From Mariniblastus sp964414815 (GTDB taxonomy: Bacteria > Planctomycetota > Planctomycetia > Pirellulales > Pirellulaceae): a DNA stretch of 64,000 nt. Both the position numbers and the translations under genes were made by a program. Shown here in pieces: positions 8,462 through 16,283 of this stretch; the first letter of the stretch is position 1, and every line of letters starts with the position of its first letter. Location: positions 1 through 64,000 of the forward strand of contig CAYPXY010000003.1 in assembly GCA_964414815.1 (NCBI GenBank), read 5' to 3'. A model generated the notes under the pieces. That model searched no databases. It was not told the DNA's origin and saw only the letters and a program-made list of their open reading frames with translations.

Positions 8462-10726
8462 ATGCAGAAATCCAGTAATGAGGTGACCCTATTCGAGCGA
8501 CCGCGTAACACACCACCCGCTGGTTGGTGTGTTATGCGGTCCGTGGACTCAATGGGAGACCCCAACGCTAGGATGCCATTTTCGTCTGGCCATCTCCCTT
8601 GCAAGGTTCGACCGCTCCATACACCCCACTATTTCTATTTCTGGGGCTTGCTGATCAGCTTGTTCTGTATTTCCCCATTGTCGGCTCAGGATGATCCTGA
8701 TCGGCGAAGTGAATTGGGGGTTCGGCAGAAACTGGTGGAACGCCGGATGGTGGAGCTGGAAAACAAGCTGACCGTCATCGCAGACCGGCTGCGGGCCAAA
8801 GAACCTGAGCGGGCAGATCGGCTGGTCGCGGCTTATCAGCAATCCAAAGAGCTTCTGATCACGAAGAAGATGGCCGAGGTCGGCGAACTGCTCGACAAAG
8901 GCTCGTTTACGGAAGCCGACCGGAAGTTGAACGAGGTGATCCAAAGTCTCGAATCTCTGATCCGGATTCTGGTCGATCAAAAAGAAAAACCGATCTCGAA
9001 AGAGCAGGAGATCGAGATGCTGGAGAAGTGGCGGGAGTCGATCAAGGAACGCATCCACGAACAGCAACAACATCGCAAAGAAACAGAAACGATCTCCGAC
9101 AAGGACATGGCGCTCGACAAGCTTGAAGCACAGATTAAACAACTGGAGGGCCTAATCCAGAAACAGAACGAGATCATTCAAGCTACCGGTGACAATGTCA
9201 ACGCAGGATTACAGACTCTCGATCGGATCGCTGACCAGCAATTTGAAGTCCGCCGGGCGACCGAGGCGCTGAACCGTGAAATCGGTGGTCAGAAGTCAGA
9301 GGACGGTGGTCAGAAGTCAGAGGGCGGTGGTCAGAGGTCAGAGAACGGAGGGCAGAAGTCAGAGGACGGAGGGCAGAGGTCAGAGAACGGAGGGCAGAAG
9401 TCAGAGGACGGAGGGCAGAGGTCAGAGGACGGAGGGCAGAGGTCAGAGGACGGAGGGCAGAGGTTAGAGGACGGAGGTCAGAAGTCAGAGGGCGGTGGTC
9501 AGAAGTCAGAGGGCGGAGGTCAGAAGTCAGAGGGCGAGGAAACCTCTGGCTCAAATTCACCCCAAACCCCGAATCCCGAATCCCAAACCCCGAACCCCGC
9601 AACTCCTCCCCAGCCCGGTCAGCAAGCGCTCGAGCAAGCAGCCGCCAATCAGGAAAAAGCGGAAGAACGCTTGAGCAGCGGCAAGGCGGCGGACGCCAAA
9701 CGGCAGGAGCAAGAAGCTCTTGAAAACATGAAGACGGCGCTCAACGAACTGCAAAAGGAAAAGCGTCGTGTCGAGTCGCTGCCGCCGGAAGCCCTGGAAC
9801 AAATGAGCGACCAGCAACGGCGAACCCGTGACAAAGCGATGGATTTGGTGGAGGAGATGAAAAACGCTCCCAAGTCGCCATCGGAAGAGAACGATTCAAA
9901 CGCCAGCGACTCCCCCTCTCAACCAGGTCAGCAGTCGATGGAACAAGCTGGGGGATCGATGGGCAAGGCGGCCGACAACATGCAGCAGCAAAATCCGGAG
10001 GACGCCAAAAAGGATCAGGAGCAGGCACTCAATGAAATGAACCAGGCTCTCGAAGAAGTTGAAGATCGTTTGAATCAGCTTCGTGAGGAGACTCGCGAGG
10101 AAAAGCTGGCTCGATTGGAGGCCCGGTTCGCGGAAATGCTGGAGCGACAAATCGTTACATCCATTATGACCGTTGAGCTGGATGACAAACGGACGAATCT
10201 GGGTGAATTCAAACATCGAGATCAGCTTCTGCTTCTGCAGCTGGCCAATGATGAACTGGAAATCAGTGAGCTGGGACAACAGGCCTACGATTTACTGCTG
10301 GAGGACGGAACGAGTTCGGTTTTCCCCGAAATGGTCCAGGAACTCCGCCAGGAACTGGAAAAAGTTTCGCGTTTGCTCAGCGATGAACAGACCGGTGCGT
10401 TGACACAGCTTGTCCAGAAAGAAATCGAATATGCACTCCAGGATTTGCTGGATTCCATGAAAGATGCTCAGCAGGATTCGCAAAACGAGGGAGGCGGAGG
10501 CGGTGGTGGCGGAGGTGAAACTCCATTGCTTAAGAAGTCCGCAGAACTTAAGATACTAAGATCCCAGCAATTGCGGCTCAATCGTCGCGCCCGGCAGATC
10601 GAAACCATTCGCAGTGCCGAACCTGAAATGGGGCCGCAGTTGGAACAAGAGACGCTCGATGCAGCGGCTCTTCAGCAAAAGCTGATCCAGATGCTCGAAG
10701 CGCTGATCGAGAAAGAGGGCGAGTAA
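8462..10726 (+). CDS. Secreted coiled-coil protein with 12 x 7-residue GGQ[KR]SE[DGN] array
   Basis: The ATG at 8462 has AAGGAA upstream. The signal-peptide-like segment (YFYFWGLLISLFCISPLSAQ) lies unusually far in, at about residues 59-78, because residues about 14-26 are translated from a palindromic repeat (8502-8538). A downstream start such as 8534 or 8573 is possible. The mature protein is almost entirely charged coiled coil. Residues 275-358 are twelve perfect-length 21-bp units encoding GGQKSED-like heptapeptides, followed by a PNPESQTPNP-rich linker. This whole block matches an inverted intergenic sequence at 11847-12038. A run of nine glycines is near residue 680. The length of the repeat block should vary between strains. 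Role unknown; a structural envelope role is inferred. Confidence 0.75.
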   Translation: MQKSSNEVTLFERPRNTPPAGWCVMRSVDSMGDPNARMPFSSGHLPCKVRPLHTPHYFYFWGLLISLFCISPLSAQDDPDRRSELGVRQKLVERRMVELENKLTVIADRLRAKEPERADRLVAAYQQSKELLITKKMAEVGELLDKGSFTEADRKLNEVIQSLESLIRILVDQKEKPISKEQEIEMLEKWRESIKERIHEQQQHRKETETISDKDMALDKLEAQIKQLEGLIQKQNEIIQATGDNVNAGLQTLDRIADQQFEVRRATEALNREIGGQKSEDGGQKSEGGGQRSENGGQKSEDGGQRSENGGQKSEDGGQRSEDGGQRSEDGGQRLEDGGQKSEGGGQKSEGGGQKSEGEETSGSNSPQTPNPESQTPNPATPPQPGQQALEQAAANQEKAEERLSSGKAADAKRQEQEALENMKTALNELQKEKRRVESLPPEALEQMSDQQRRTRDKAMDLVEEMKNAPKSPSEENDSNASDSPSQPGQQSMEQAGGSMGKAADNMQQQNPEDAKKDQEQALNEMNQALEEVEDRLNQLREETREEKLARLEARFAEMLERQIVTSIMTVELDDKRTNLGEFKHRDQLLLLQLANDELEISELGQQAYDLLLEDGTSSVFPEMVQELRQELEKVSRLLSDEQTGALTQLVQKEIEYALQDLLDSMKDAQQDSQNEGGGGGGGGGETPLLKKSAELKILRSQQLRLNRRARQIETIRSAEPEMGPQLEQETLDAAALQQKLIQMLEALIEKEGE
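8502..8538. repeat. Palindromic repeat around TAACACACCA
   Basis: The arms CGCGTAACACACCA (8502-8515) and TGGTGTGTTATGCG (8525-8538) pair at 13 of 14 positions around a 9-nt loop. GTGTGTGCAGCGGTCGCC just upstream (about 8415-8432) and GAGCGACCGCG at 8495-8505 extend the inverted symmetry. It lies within the apparent N-terminus of the coiled-coil protein gene. Confidence 0.65.
9284..9600 (+). repeat. In-frame 21-bp tandem array (12 units) plus 65-bp linker
   Basis: Positions 9284-9535 are exactly 12 units of 21 bp, each made of heptamers related to GGTCAGA, AGTCAGA and GGACGGA. Because 21 is a multiple of three, unit gain or loss preserves the reading frame. Positions 9536-9600 are the linker whose inverted, nearly identical copy is at 11847-11912. 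Confidence 0.92.
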
Positions 10727-10781
10727 AACTGAAATTCTGGGTCACTCCAGGCCATCCCCATCTCTTTGACGAGGACGAGAA

Positions 10782-11840
10782 ATGAAATCCAATATAGCGA
10801 CTCGATGGGTAAGTACCGTTGTCGTGCTGTTGTTGTCCAGCCCGTTGGCTTGGTCAGAGGAACGCAAGTCACATGATGATCGCGGGGCCAAACAGATCTC
10901 CGCATTTGTCGAACATGTGGACGCGGCATCGAGTTTGAGCGATGACCAGAAACTGCAAATCAAGACGATGCTCAAGGATGCGTCGTCGGCAAGTCCGATT
11001 ACGGACGGCCTGGTGGTGATGTATCCCGAACTCGGTGCGGCGATCGAGTCAACCGAGCAGGATAATGTTGCCGCCAGTATTGAACGGCTTACTCCGCTGG
11101 CAACCTCGACCGATCCGTACTTGTCGGCCACCTCCAGTTTCTATCTGGCCCGGATATTGATGAACAACGAGCGATTCGAACAGGCGATTCCACTGCTCGA
11201 ACGACTAACGGGCGACTTGTACGAGTACACCGTCAATGGTGGCGAGGCGATTTATTTTCTGGCCGTTGCGCAGGCGGGGATGCTCAAGCGTGGCGATGCG
11301 ATTCGTACATTTACGACATTTCTCGATTCGAATCCCAATGCCGCCGAACGTCTGCGAATCAGCGCCTGGCGACAGATACAGGAGCTGCAGGCCATCGAAG
11401 ACGGCCAGCTTCCGGATGTACAGCACCACATGGAGTTTTCACGGCGTCGTCTCGACCAAAACGATACCAGTGACACGACTCAGCAAAAGCAGGACGACAT
11501 CGTGAAGATGCTGGCCAAACTGATCAAGGAAGAAGAAAAGAAAGAAAGCAATAGCAGTTCCAAGAATAGCGGCAAGAACCAGCGCCAGCCCAACGAAAAC
11601 CCACAGGCTCCTCAGCAATCCAGTCCGTCGGATCAAAATCAATCCCAATCGGGTGGAAGCAGCAATGTTGCCAACGGAGAAGCCGTCGATAAGACCTACG
11701 ACCATTCACCGGCAAGCCCCTGGTCAAGGCTTCGCGACCGATCCCGCGATCCGGCCAATAATGCGATCAAAGAAAAACTCCCTTCCCGCTATCGCGACAT
11801 CGTCGAGAAATACTACGAAGCCGCCAATGGGCGGGAGTAG
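10782..11840 (+). CDS. Secreted TPR-like protein with Q/N/S-rich tail
   Basis: An N-terminal signal peptide (WVSTVVVLLLSSPLAW, ending near residue 26) is followed by an all-helical part with TPR-like pairs ('SFYLARILMNNERFEQAIPLLERL', read in two parts, and 'AEAIYFLAVAQAGMLKRGDA'-type spacing). The tail from about residue 250 to 310 is rich in Lys, Ser, Asn, Gln and Pro. It lies 55 bp after the coiled-coil protein and presumably belongs to the same transcript. TPR proteins are frequent partners in BatA-BatE-like loci, so an accessory role there is possible. No enzymatic motif is visible. Confidence 0.75.
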   Translation: MKSNIATRWVSTVVVLLLSSPLAWSEERKSHDDRGAKQISAFVEHVDAASSLSDDQKLQIKTMLKDASSASPITDGLVVMYPELGAAIESTEQDNVAASIERLTPLATSTDPYLSATSSFYLARILMNNERFEQAIPLLERLTGDLYEYTVNGGEAIYFLAVAQAGMLKRGDAIRTFTTFLDSNPNAAERLRISAWRQIQELQAIEDGQLPDVQHHMEFSRRRLDQNDTSDTTQQKQDDIVKMLAKLIKEEEKKESNSSSKNSGKNQRQPNENPQAPQQSSPSDQNQSQSGGSSNVANGEAVDKTYDHSPASPWSRLRDRSRDPANNAIKEKLPSRYRDIVEKYYEAANGRE

Positions 11841-11846
11841 GGAGTA

Positions 11847-12038
11847 GGGATTTGGGGTTCGGGATTCGGGGTTTGAGGTGAATTTGAGCCAGAGGTTTCC
11901 TCGCCCTCTGACTTCTGACTTCTGACTTCTGACCTCTGACCTCTGACTTCTGACCTCTGACCTCTGACTTCTGACTTCTGACTTCTGACTTCTGACTTCT
12001 GACCTCTGACCTCTGACCTCTGACCTCTGACCTCTGGC
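11847..12038 (-). repeat. Inverted intergenic copy of the 9284-9600 repeat
   Basis: Read on the minus strand, 11912 down to about 11847 gives GGCGAGGAAACCTCTGGCTC and the CCCCGAATCCCGAA linker seen at 9533-9600, with only a few mismatches. It is preceded by about 19 heptamers of (A/G)GGTCAG/AAGTCAG type (11905-12038). Here the array period is a simple 7 bp, while in the coding copy every third heptamer has diverged to GGACGGA-like. Confidence 0.92.
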
Positions 12039-12047
12039 CTCGTTTGT

Positions 12048-13250
12048 ATGTTGTTTCTTCGCCTTCTCCTTGCTTTCCTGATCGGGACATCGTTCTGCGT
12101 CCATCAGGCATTTGCACAATCGATGGAAGTGGCGATCACGCAGATTGATGGATCGCGAATCGTGGCCAAACTGGACTCCATTGGCCCAGACGGCGGTTTG
12201 CAGGGACAAGGAATACCGAGCGGTCTAACGCTGAGCGACCTTTTGCGGATCGAACGAACGGATGAAACGGCCGACTCGATTGACAGCAGTGACTTCCCGA
12301 TCACCGTCGAGCTTGCCAACGGAAGCCGTATCGCCGCGCGCCATGCGACCCTTAAATCCGAGACCGTCCGGTTTGAATCGAGACTGGACACTTTGGAATT
12401 GCCGCTTCAACATTTCCGTGCATTGATCTGGCGACCTTCTCCCATGATTGCCGAGCAACTTGCCAATCCGTCTGGCTCCGAGGATCATGTGATTGTCGAA
12501 ACTCCCGAGGGGGATCGGATTGTCAGCGGGCTGGTGGAAGGACTGGATGAATTGCAGCTTCAGATTCAATACGAAAATGAATTGCGGAAGATCAACATCA
12601 GTCGTCTCAAGGGAGTTGTTTTTGCCAATGTTGCGGCTCAGACCGATCGCGAGGAACTGGCTTCGGTCAAGCTGGCCGATGGCTCATTGCTCAAAGGCGG
12701 CCTCCCGTTTCTGTCAGAGGGAACGCTGGGCCTGAACATGTTGGGATCCATTTCTATTTCCGTGCCGGCCAAGTCTTTTCGTGAGCTTATCGTGCGCTCG
12801 GATCGCGTGCAGTTTCTGTCCGACCTTGAGCCGGTCGGTGTTCAGCAGCGCAGTCCGTTCACCCTTGAACGGGGCTGGCAGCGAGACCGAAGCGTTGAAA
12901 AAAATCCGTTGTCTCTGCGAGATGCCGGTTCCGGTAAGGTTCTGAAATTTGACAAGGGGCTGGGCGTTCAGTCGTTTTGCCAGCTTGATTTTGCCAACAC
13001 GAATGATTTCAAACGATTTCAGGCCGTGATCGGCATCGATGTGGAGACCAAGGGGCGTGGAGACTGTTTGATGGTGGTGCGAGGTGACGGGATCGAACTC
13101 TGGTCAGGCCGGGTGCGCGGTACCGATTCGGCGACGCCGGTCGATGTCGATCTTTCCGGTGTCAAGATCGTTTCGTTGATCGTTCACGAAGGGGAGATGT
13201 TTGATCTGGCCGATCATGCAAACTGGTGCAATGCGCGATTCACGAAGTAA
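12048..13250 (+). CDS. Secreted NPCBM-domain protein
   Basis: A signal peptide (LFLRLLLAFLIGTSFCVHQAFA) starts the 400-residue protein. The middle has repeated short beta segments ('ANGSRIAARHATLKSETVRF', 'LADGSLLKGGLPFLSEGTL') resembling the beta-sandwich units that precede NPCBM domains in planctomycete proteins. The last 130 residues match the NPCBM/NEW2 pattern, ending with 'DLADHANWCNARF', the usual 'DHADWADA'-type close. NPCBM domains are associated with carbohydrate binding, so attachment to glycans is inferred. The start codon follows the heptamer array by 10 bp, so the repeat occupies the region where the promoter or RBS would be. The 3' end overlaps the following protease gene by 20 bp. 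Confidence 0.8.
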   Translation: MLFLRLLLAFLIGTSFCVHQAFAQSMEVAITQIDGSRIVAKLDSIGPDGGLQGQGIPSGLTLSDLLRIERTDETADSIDSSDFPITVELANGSRIAARHATLKSETVRFESRLDTLELPLQHFRALIWRPSPMIAEQLANPSGSEDHVIVETPEGDRIVSGLVEGLDELQLQIQYENELRKINISRLKGVVFANVAAQTDREELASVKLADGSLLKGGLPFLSEGTLGLNMLGSISISVPAKSFRELIVRSDRVQFLSDLEPVGVQQRSPFTLERGWQRDRSVEKNPLSLRDAGSGKVLKFDKGLGVQSFCQLDFANTNDFKRFQAVIGIDVETKGRGDCLMVVRGDGIELWSGRVRGTDSATPVDVDLSGVKIVSLIVHEGEMFDLADHANWCNARFTK

Positions 13251-15117
13251 AATTTTGGCACTGTTGGTCGCCGCGTTCTCTTGCGGAGTGGCCAGTGGTT
13301 GTGCCCAAACGGAAGATCTGACCCCTGAACAATGGGCGAAAATCGAGGCAATTGAACAGGCTCGTATCGAGGTCATCAACGAAGTTGTCGGCAGCGTAGT
13401 CGCGATCTACGGCGAAACACGTGAGGGCGGAGGTTCAGGAGTGATCATTGATCCCACGGGGATCGCACTGACCAATCACCATGTGATCATGGGTGCCGGA
13501 ACGAGTGGCTGGGGCGGACTGGCAGATGGTCATCTCTATCGCTGGAAACTGATCGGCACCGACCCCGGTGGCGATGTCTCCATCATTCAGCTTGAAGCCA
13601 AGGACTCGTTTCCGTTTACGCTGCTGGGAGACTCCGATCAGGTTCGAACGGGCGACTGGGCACTGGCGATGGGGAATCCGTTCGTGTTGACCGAGGACCA
13701 GGTTCCAACGGTAACACTGGGGATTGTCAGCGGTGTCAAACGCTATCAGCCCGGTGCGGGAGCCAATCAACTGGTGTATGGGAACTGCATTCAGATTGAC
13801 AGTTCAATCAATCCGGGGAATTCTGGCGGACCGCTGTTCAGCCTGCACGGACGAGTCGTTGGTATCAATGGACGCGGCAGCTTTCGGGATCGCGGCCGCG
13901 TCAACGTCGGGCTGGGATATGCCATTTCTTCCAATCAGATCAAGAATTTCATTCCTGATCTACTGGCCACGAAATTGGTCGAGCATGGCACGCTCGACGC
14001 AAACTTCGCTGATCGGCAGGGACGCGTCGTCTGTTCGATGATCAATCGTGACTCGCCGATTGCTGCGGCAGGCCTGAATCTCGGCGATGAGCTGATCGAG
14101 TTTGAAGGTGAGGAAATCGAAAACGCAAATCATTTTACGAACCTGATTTGTACGCTGCCTGCAGACTGGCCGGCGAGCCTGAAGATCCGAAAGTCTACCG
14201 GAGAAGTGGTGTCGCTGAATGTTCGACTGCTGGGTTTACCCTATCCGAAACCCAGACCCGATCGAAACCGTTCTCCCGAGCAACCGGGCGGCGACGAGGA
14301 AGATGAACTCAAAGAGGAACAACAACGTGCGATGCTGGAGTTGTTGTCCGCACCGGCGGGAAAGATCCGGCATCCCCAGATCAACCGCCGGTACGCTGAC
14401 TTGATCCTGGCAAAATGGCGAGAGAAGTCGATCGAGCAAGTAGATGCTTCGATGCCGATTTCGAAGATTGTCATGTACGATGATTGGTTGAAGCGGGACG
14501 GTGAACTGATTGGCATGCAAACGACGACCATCGATCCCAATGGCCGTTTCATCGTCGAATGGGAGGAAGAAGGCGAATTAACAGATTATCGATTTGACGG
14601 AAAACGTTTTTTCAAGGTTCCTGCCGGACAGGATCCGGTTGAGTTGTCGCTGGTGGAGGCCAAACGGACGTTGCCGATTGTTCAGGCGTTGGGAATGTTG
14701 GCTCGCGAGGATGCGCGGACGTGGGATGGACTTCTGGGCGGACTGCATATTGACGGAAGTGACAAAGCGCAAAACCAGGTGGCGTATCGAATAGCGTCGG
14801 TTGATAGCGGTGGCGACAAGTTCTATTATTGGCTGCGCTATGAAGATAAAAACGGAAATCCGTCACCGCAACTACTCAAGGCTTCCGCTGAGAAAAATTG
14901 CGACGAGTCGGGCGGCGTGACATTTGGTGATTGGCACTTTCACCCGCAAGACGATCAAAATTCTGGTGATCGGAACGGATTCTGGTTTGCCAGAAGACGC
15001 GAATTTATAAAAGGTCTGGGGGAGAACCAGCAATTGCTGCTAGAAAACAAGTCGGTTGACTGGATTGATGAAGCCGATCCATCGCTCTTCGGCAGCACAC
15101 ATAAAGGTAAACCATGA
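13231..15117 (+). CDS. HtrA/DegP-like S1C serine protease lipoprotein with PDZ domain (intact triad)
   Basis: The reading frame is open from TTG 13201, but the ATG at 13231 gives a proper lipoprotein signal with a lipobox-like VASGC, so it is preferred. The protease domain keeps the triad: His84 in TNHHVI, Asp115 in GGDVSII, and Ser198 in NPGNSGGPL. A PDZ domain spans about 255-345. The region after residue 370 (about 260 residues, opening with a charged EEDELKEEQQ helix) is not recognised and is much longer than in ordinary HtrA. The gene overlaps the NPCBM gene by 20 bp and the next HtrA-like gene by 4 bp (ATGA). It is the only predicted active member of this three-gene set and likely cleaves misfolded or specific envelope substrates. 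Confidence 0.9.
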   Translation: MRDSRSKILALLVAAFSCGVASGCAQTEDLTPEQWAKIEAIEQARIEVINEVVGSVVAIYGETREGGGSGVIIDPTGIALTNHHVIMGAGTSGWGGLADGHLYRWKLIGTDPGGDVSIIQLEAKDSFPFTLLGDSDQVRTGDWALAMGNPFVLTEDQVPTVTLGIVSGVKRYQPGAGANQLVYGNCIQIDSSINPGNSGGPLFSLHGRVVGINGRGSFRDRGRVNVGLGYAISSNQIKNFIPDLLATKLVEHGTLDANFADRQGRVVCSMINRDSPIAAAGLNLGDELIEFEGEEIENANHFTNLICTLPADWPASLKIRKSTGEVVSLNVRLLGLPYPKPRPDRNRSPEQPGGDEEDELKEEQQRAMLELLSAPAGKIRHPQINRRYADLILAKWREKSIEQVDASMPISKIVMYDDWLKRDGELIGMQTTTIDPNGRFIVEWEEEGELTDYRFDGKRFFKVPAGQDPVELSLVEAKRTLPIVQALGMLAREDARTWDGLLGGLHIDGSDKAQNQVAYRIASVDSGGDKFYYWLRYEDKNGNPSPQLLKASAEKNCDESGGVTFGDWHFHPQDDQNSGDRNGFWFARRREFIKGLGENQQLLLENKSVDWIDEADPSLFGSTHKGKP

Positions 15118-16229
15118 GCGAACGACGTAGAAACCTTCGGATTTCAGGATGGATGAAATTGCAAATTGCGGATTGCAAATTGCAAATTTTGGACTGTCGG
15201 TTGCAAGTTTTGCATTTACGCCAATCGGTTCGTGGCGTGTTGGAGGTGTTCTTGTTTGCTGCACTGATCGGTTCATCTCTTTCTCAGTCAAATGCTCAAT
15301 CTTCTGGTGGCAGTTCGTTTGATGCGGTCATCGCCCAGTCTCAGCCTCGAATGGTGAAAGTTTTCGGGGCCAAGGCTGGAAATGTTGAGGGAAATGCCAC
15401 AGGGATACTGGTGTCGGCTGAAGGTCATCTCTTGACGATGCAAGGAGTTTATCTCGACGGGCAGAGCATTCGTGTGATCTTGGCCGACGGTTCGGAGCAT
15501 TCAGCCTCCGTACTCCGACGGAACCGCGAGGCGCAACTTGCGCTGCTCAAGATCAACGCCGCGACGCCGAAATTTTTTGAGCTTTCGCAAACTCCCGTGG
15601 GCGAGCAGGGGGATTGGGTCATCGCCCTGACCAATGCGTTTCGCGTCGCAGACAAAGACGAGCCGGTGTCAGCAATGCTGGGAATTATTTCACTGCGCAC
15701 TTGGATGGAGGCTCGTTTGACGCGGCGCGATGTGGCGTATCAAGGTGAATTGGTGGTGGTTGATTGCATCACCAGTAATCCAGGGGCGGGCGGAGGAGCC
15801 ATCATTCTGCCCAACGGGCAACTGGTCGGTATGGTGGGGCGAATCATCGACAGCAGCGAAACGAATACGCGACTCAACTATGCCGTGCCCAATTCGAAAT
15901 TGTGGGAGTTTGTTCATGGCGAGTCGAGCGATGGCAAAACGGAACCCATGGAAACCAGTGAGAAAGCAGATCTCGGTATCGTGATCTTTCGACTCGGCGG
16001 CAAGAACAACCCGGCCTATATCGAAAGTGTCAAAAGGGGGGCGGCCGCCGCCGGCGCGGCGCTACAGCCGGACGATATGATCGTATCCATCGGCGGACAG
16101 AAGGTCGGCAACGTCAAACAATACGATGAAGTCCTCGACACGCTACGGCCAAACGAGGAAGTGATTCTGGTCATCAAGCGGGGGAAAGAGTTTTTGCGAA
16201 TTCCATTGACACCCGATGTACGAAAATAA
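15114..16229 (+). CDS. HtrA-like pseudo-protease with PDZ domain
   Basis: The fold follows the S1C protease (ILVSAEGHLLT, then IALTNAF, then NGQLVGMVG) plus a C-terminal PDZ domain (about 280-365). All three catalytic positions are replaced: the His site reads LTMQGV (Gly111), the Asp site NREAQLALL (Gln141), and the Ser site NPGAGGGAI (Gly226). Proteolysis is therefore unlikely, and a regulatory or adaptor role beside the active upstream protease is inferred. The start at 15114 overlaps the upstream stop by 4 bp. The first 35 residues come from a TTTGCAA-type repeat, and the signal peptide (VLEVFLFAALIGSSLSQSNA) begins only at about residue 42. Confidence 0.88.
   Translation: MSERRRNLRISGWMKLQIADCKLQILDCRLQVLHLRQSVRGVLEVFLFAALIGSSLSQSNAQSSGGSSFDAVIAQSQPRMVKVFGAKAGNVEGNATGILVSAEGHLLTMQGVYLDGQSIRVILADGSEHSASVLRRNREAQLALLKINAATPKFFELSQTPVGEQGDWVIALTNAFRVADKDEPVSAMLGIISLRTWMEARLTRRDVAYQGELVVVDCITSNPGAGGGAIILPNGQLVGMVGRIIDSSETNTRLNYAVPNSKLWEFVHGESSDGKTEPMETSEKADLGIVIFRLGGKNNPAYIESVKRGAAAAGAALQPDDMIVSIGGQKVGNVKQYDEVLDTLRPNEEVILVIKRGKEFLRIPLTPDVRK
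15157..15200. repeat. TTTGCAA short tandem repeat, copy 2 (inverted)
   Basis: AAATTGCA and GATTGCA heptamer-like units in the opposite orientation to the run at 380-440. They are read in frame as KLQIADCKLQILDC in the N-terminus of the pseudo-protease, upstream of its signal peptide. Confidence 0.8.
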
Positions 16230-16250
16230 ATGGAAATGAAAACTGATAAA

Positions 16251-16266
16251 TGTGAGTTATTTCACA
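16251..16266. promoter_or_regulatory. CRP/FNR-like palindrome TGTGAGTTATTTCACA
   Basis: TGTGA-N6-TCACA with flanks AAA and AAT, which matches the CRP-family operator pattern on both half-sites. It lies 17 bp before the ATG at 16284 and inside the alternative N-terminus that would result from using the ATG at 16230. If it is an operator, the start at 16284 is more likely. The binding protein is not in the window. Confidence 0.4.
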
Positions 16267-16283
16267 AATCAAACTTGCTTTTG

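Noticed and set aside
9198..9602. Possible CRISPR array at the 21-bp repeats.
   Set aside because: Repeats are contiguous without unique spacers, lie inside a coding sequence, and no cas gene is nearby.
11767..12117. Minus-strand open frames rich in RSQKSEV-type repeats over the intergenic heptamer array.
   Set aside because: They arise because the 7-bp array has no stop codons in several frames. They overlap the end of one gene and the start of another and have no start signal.
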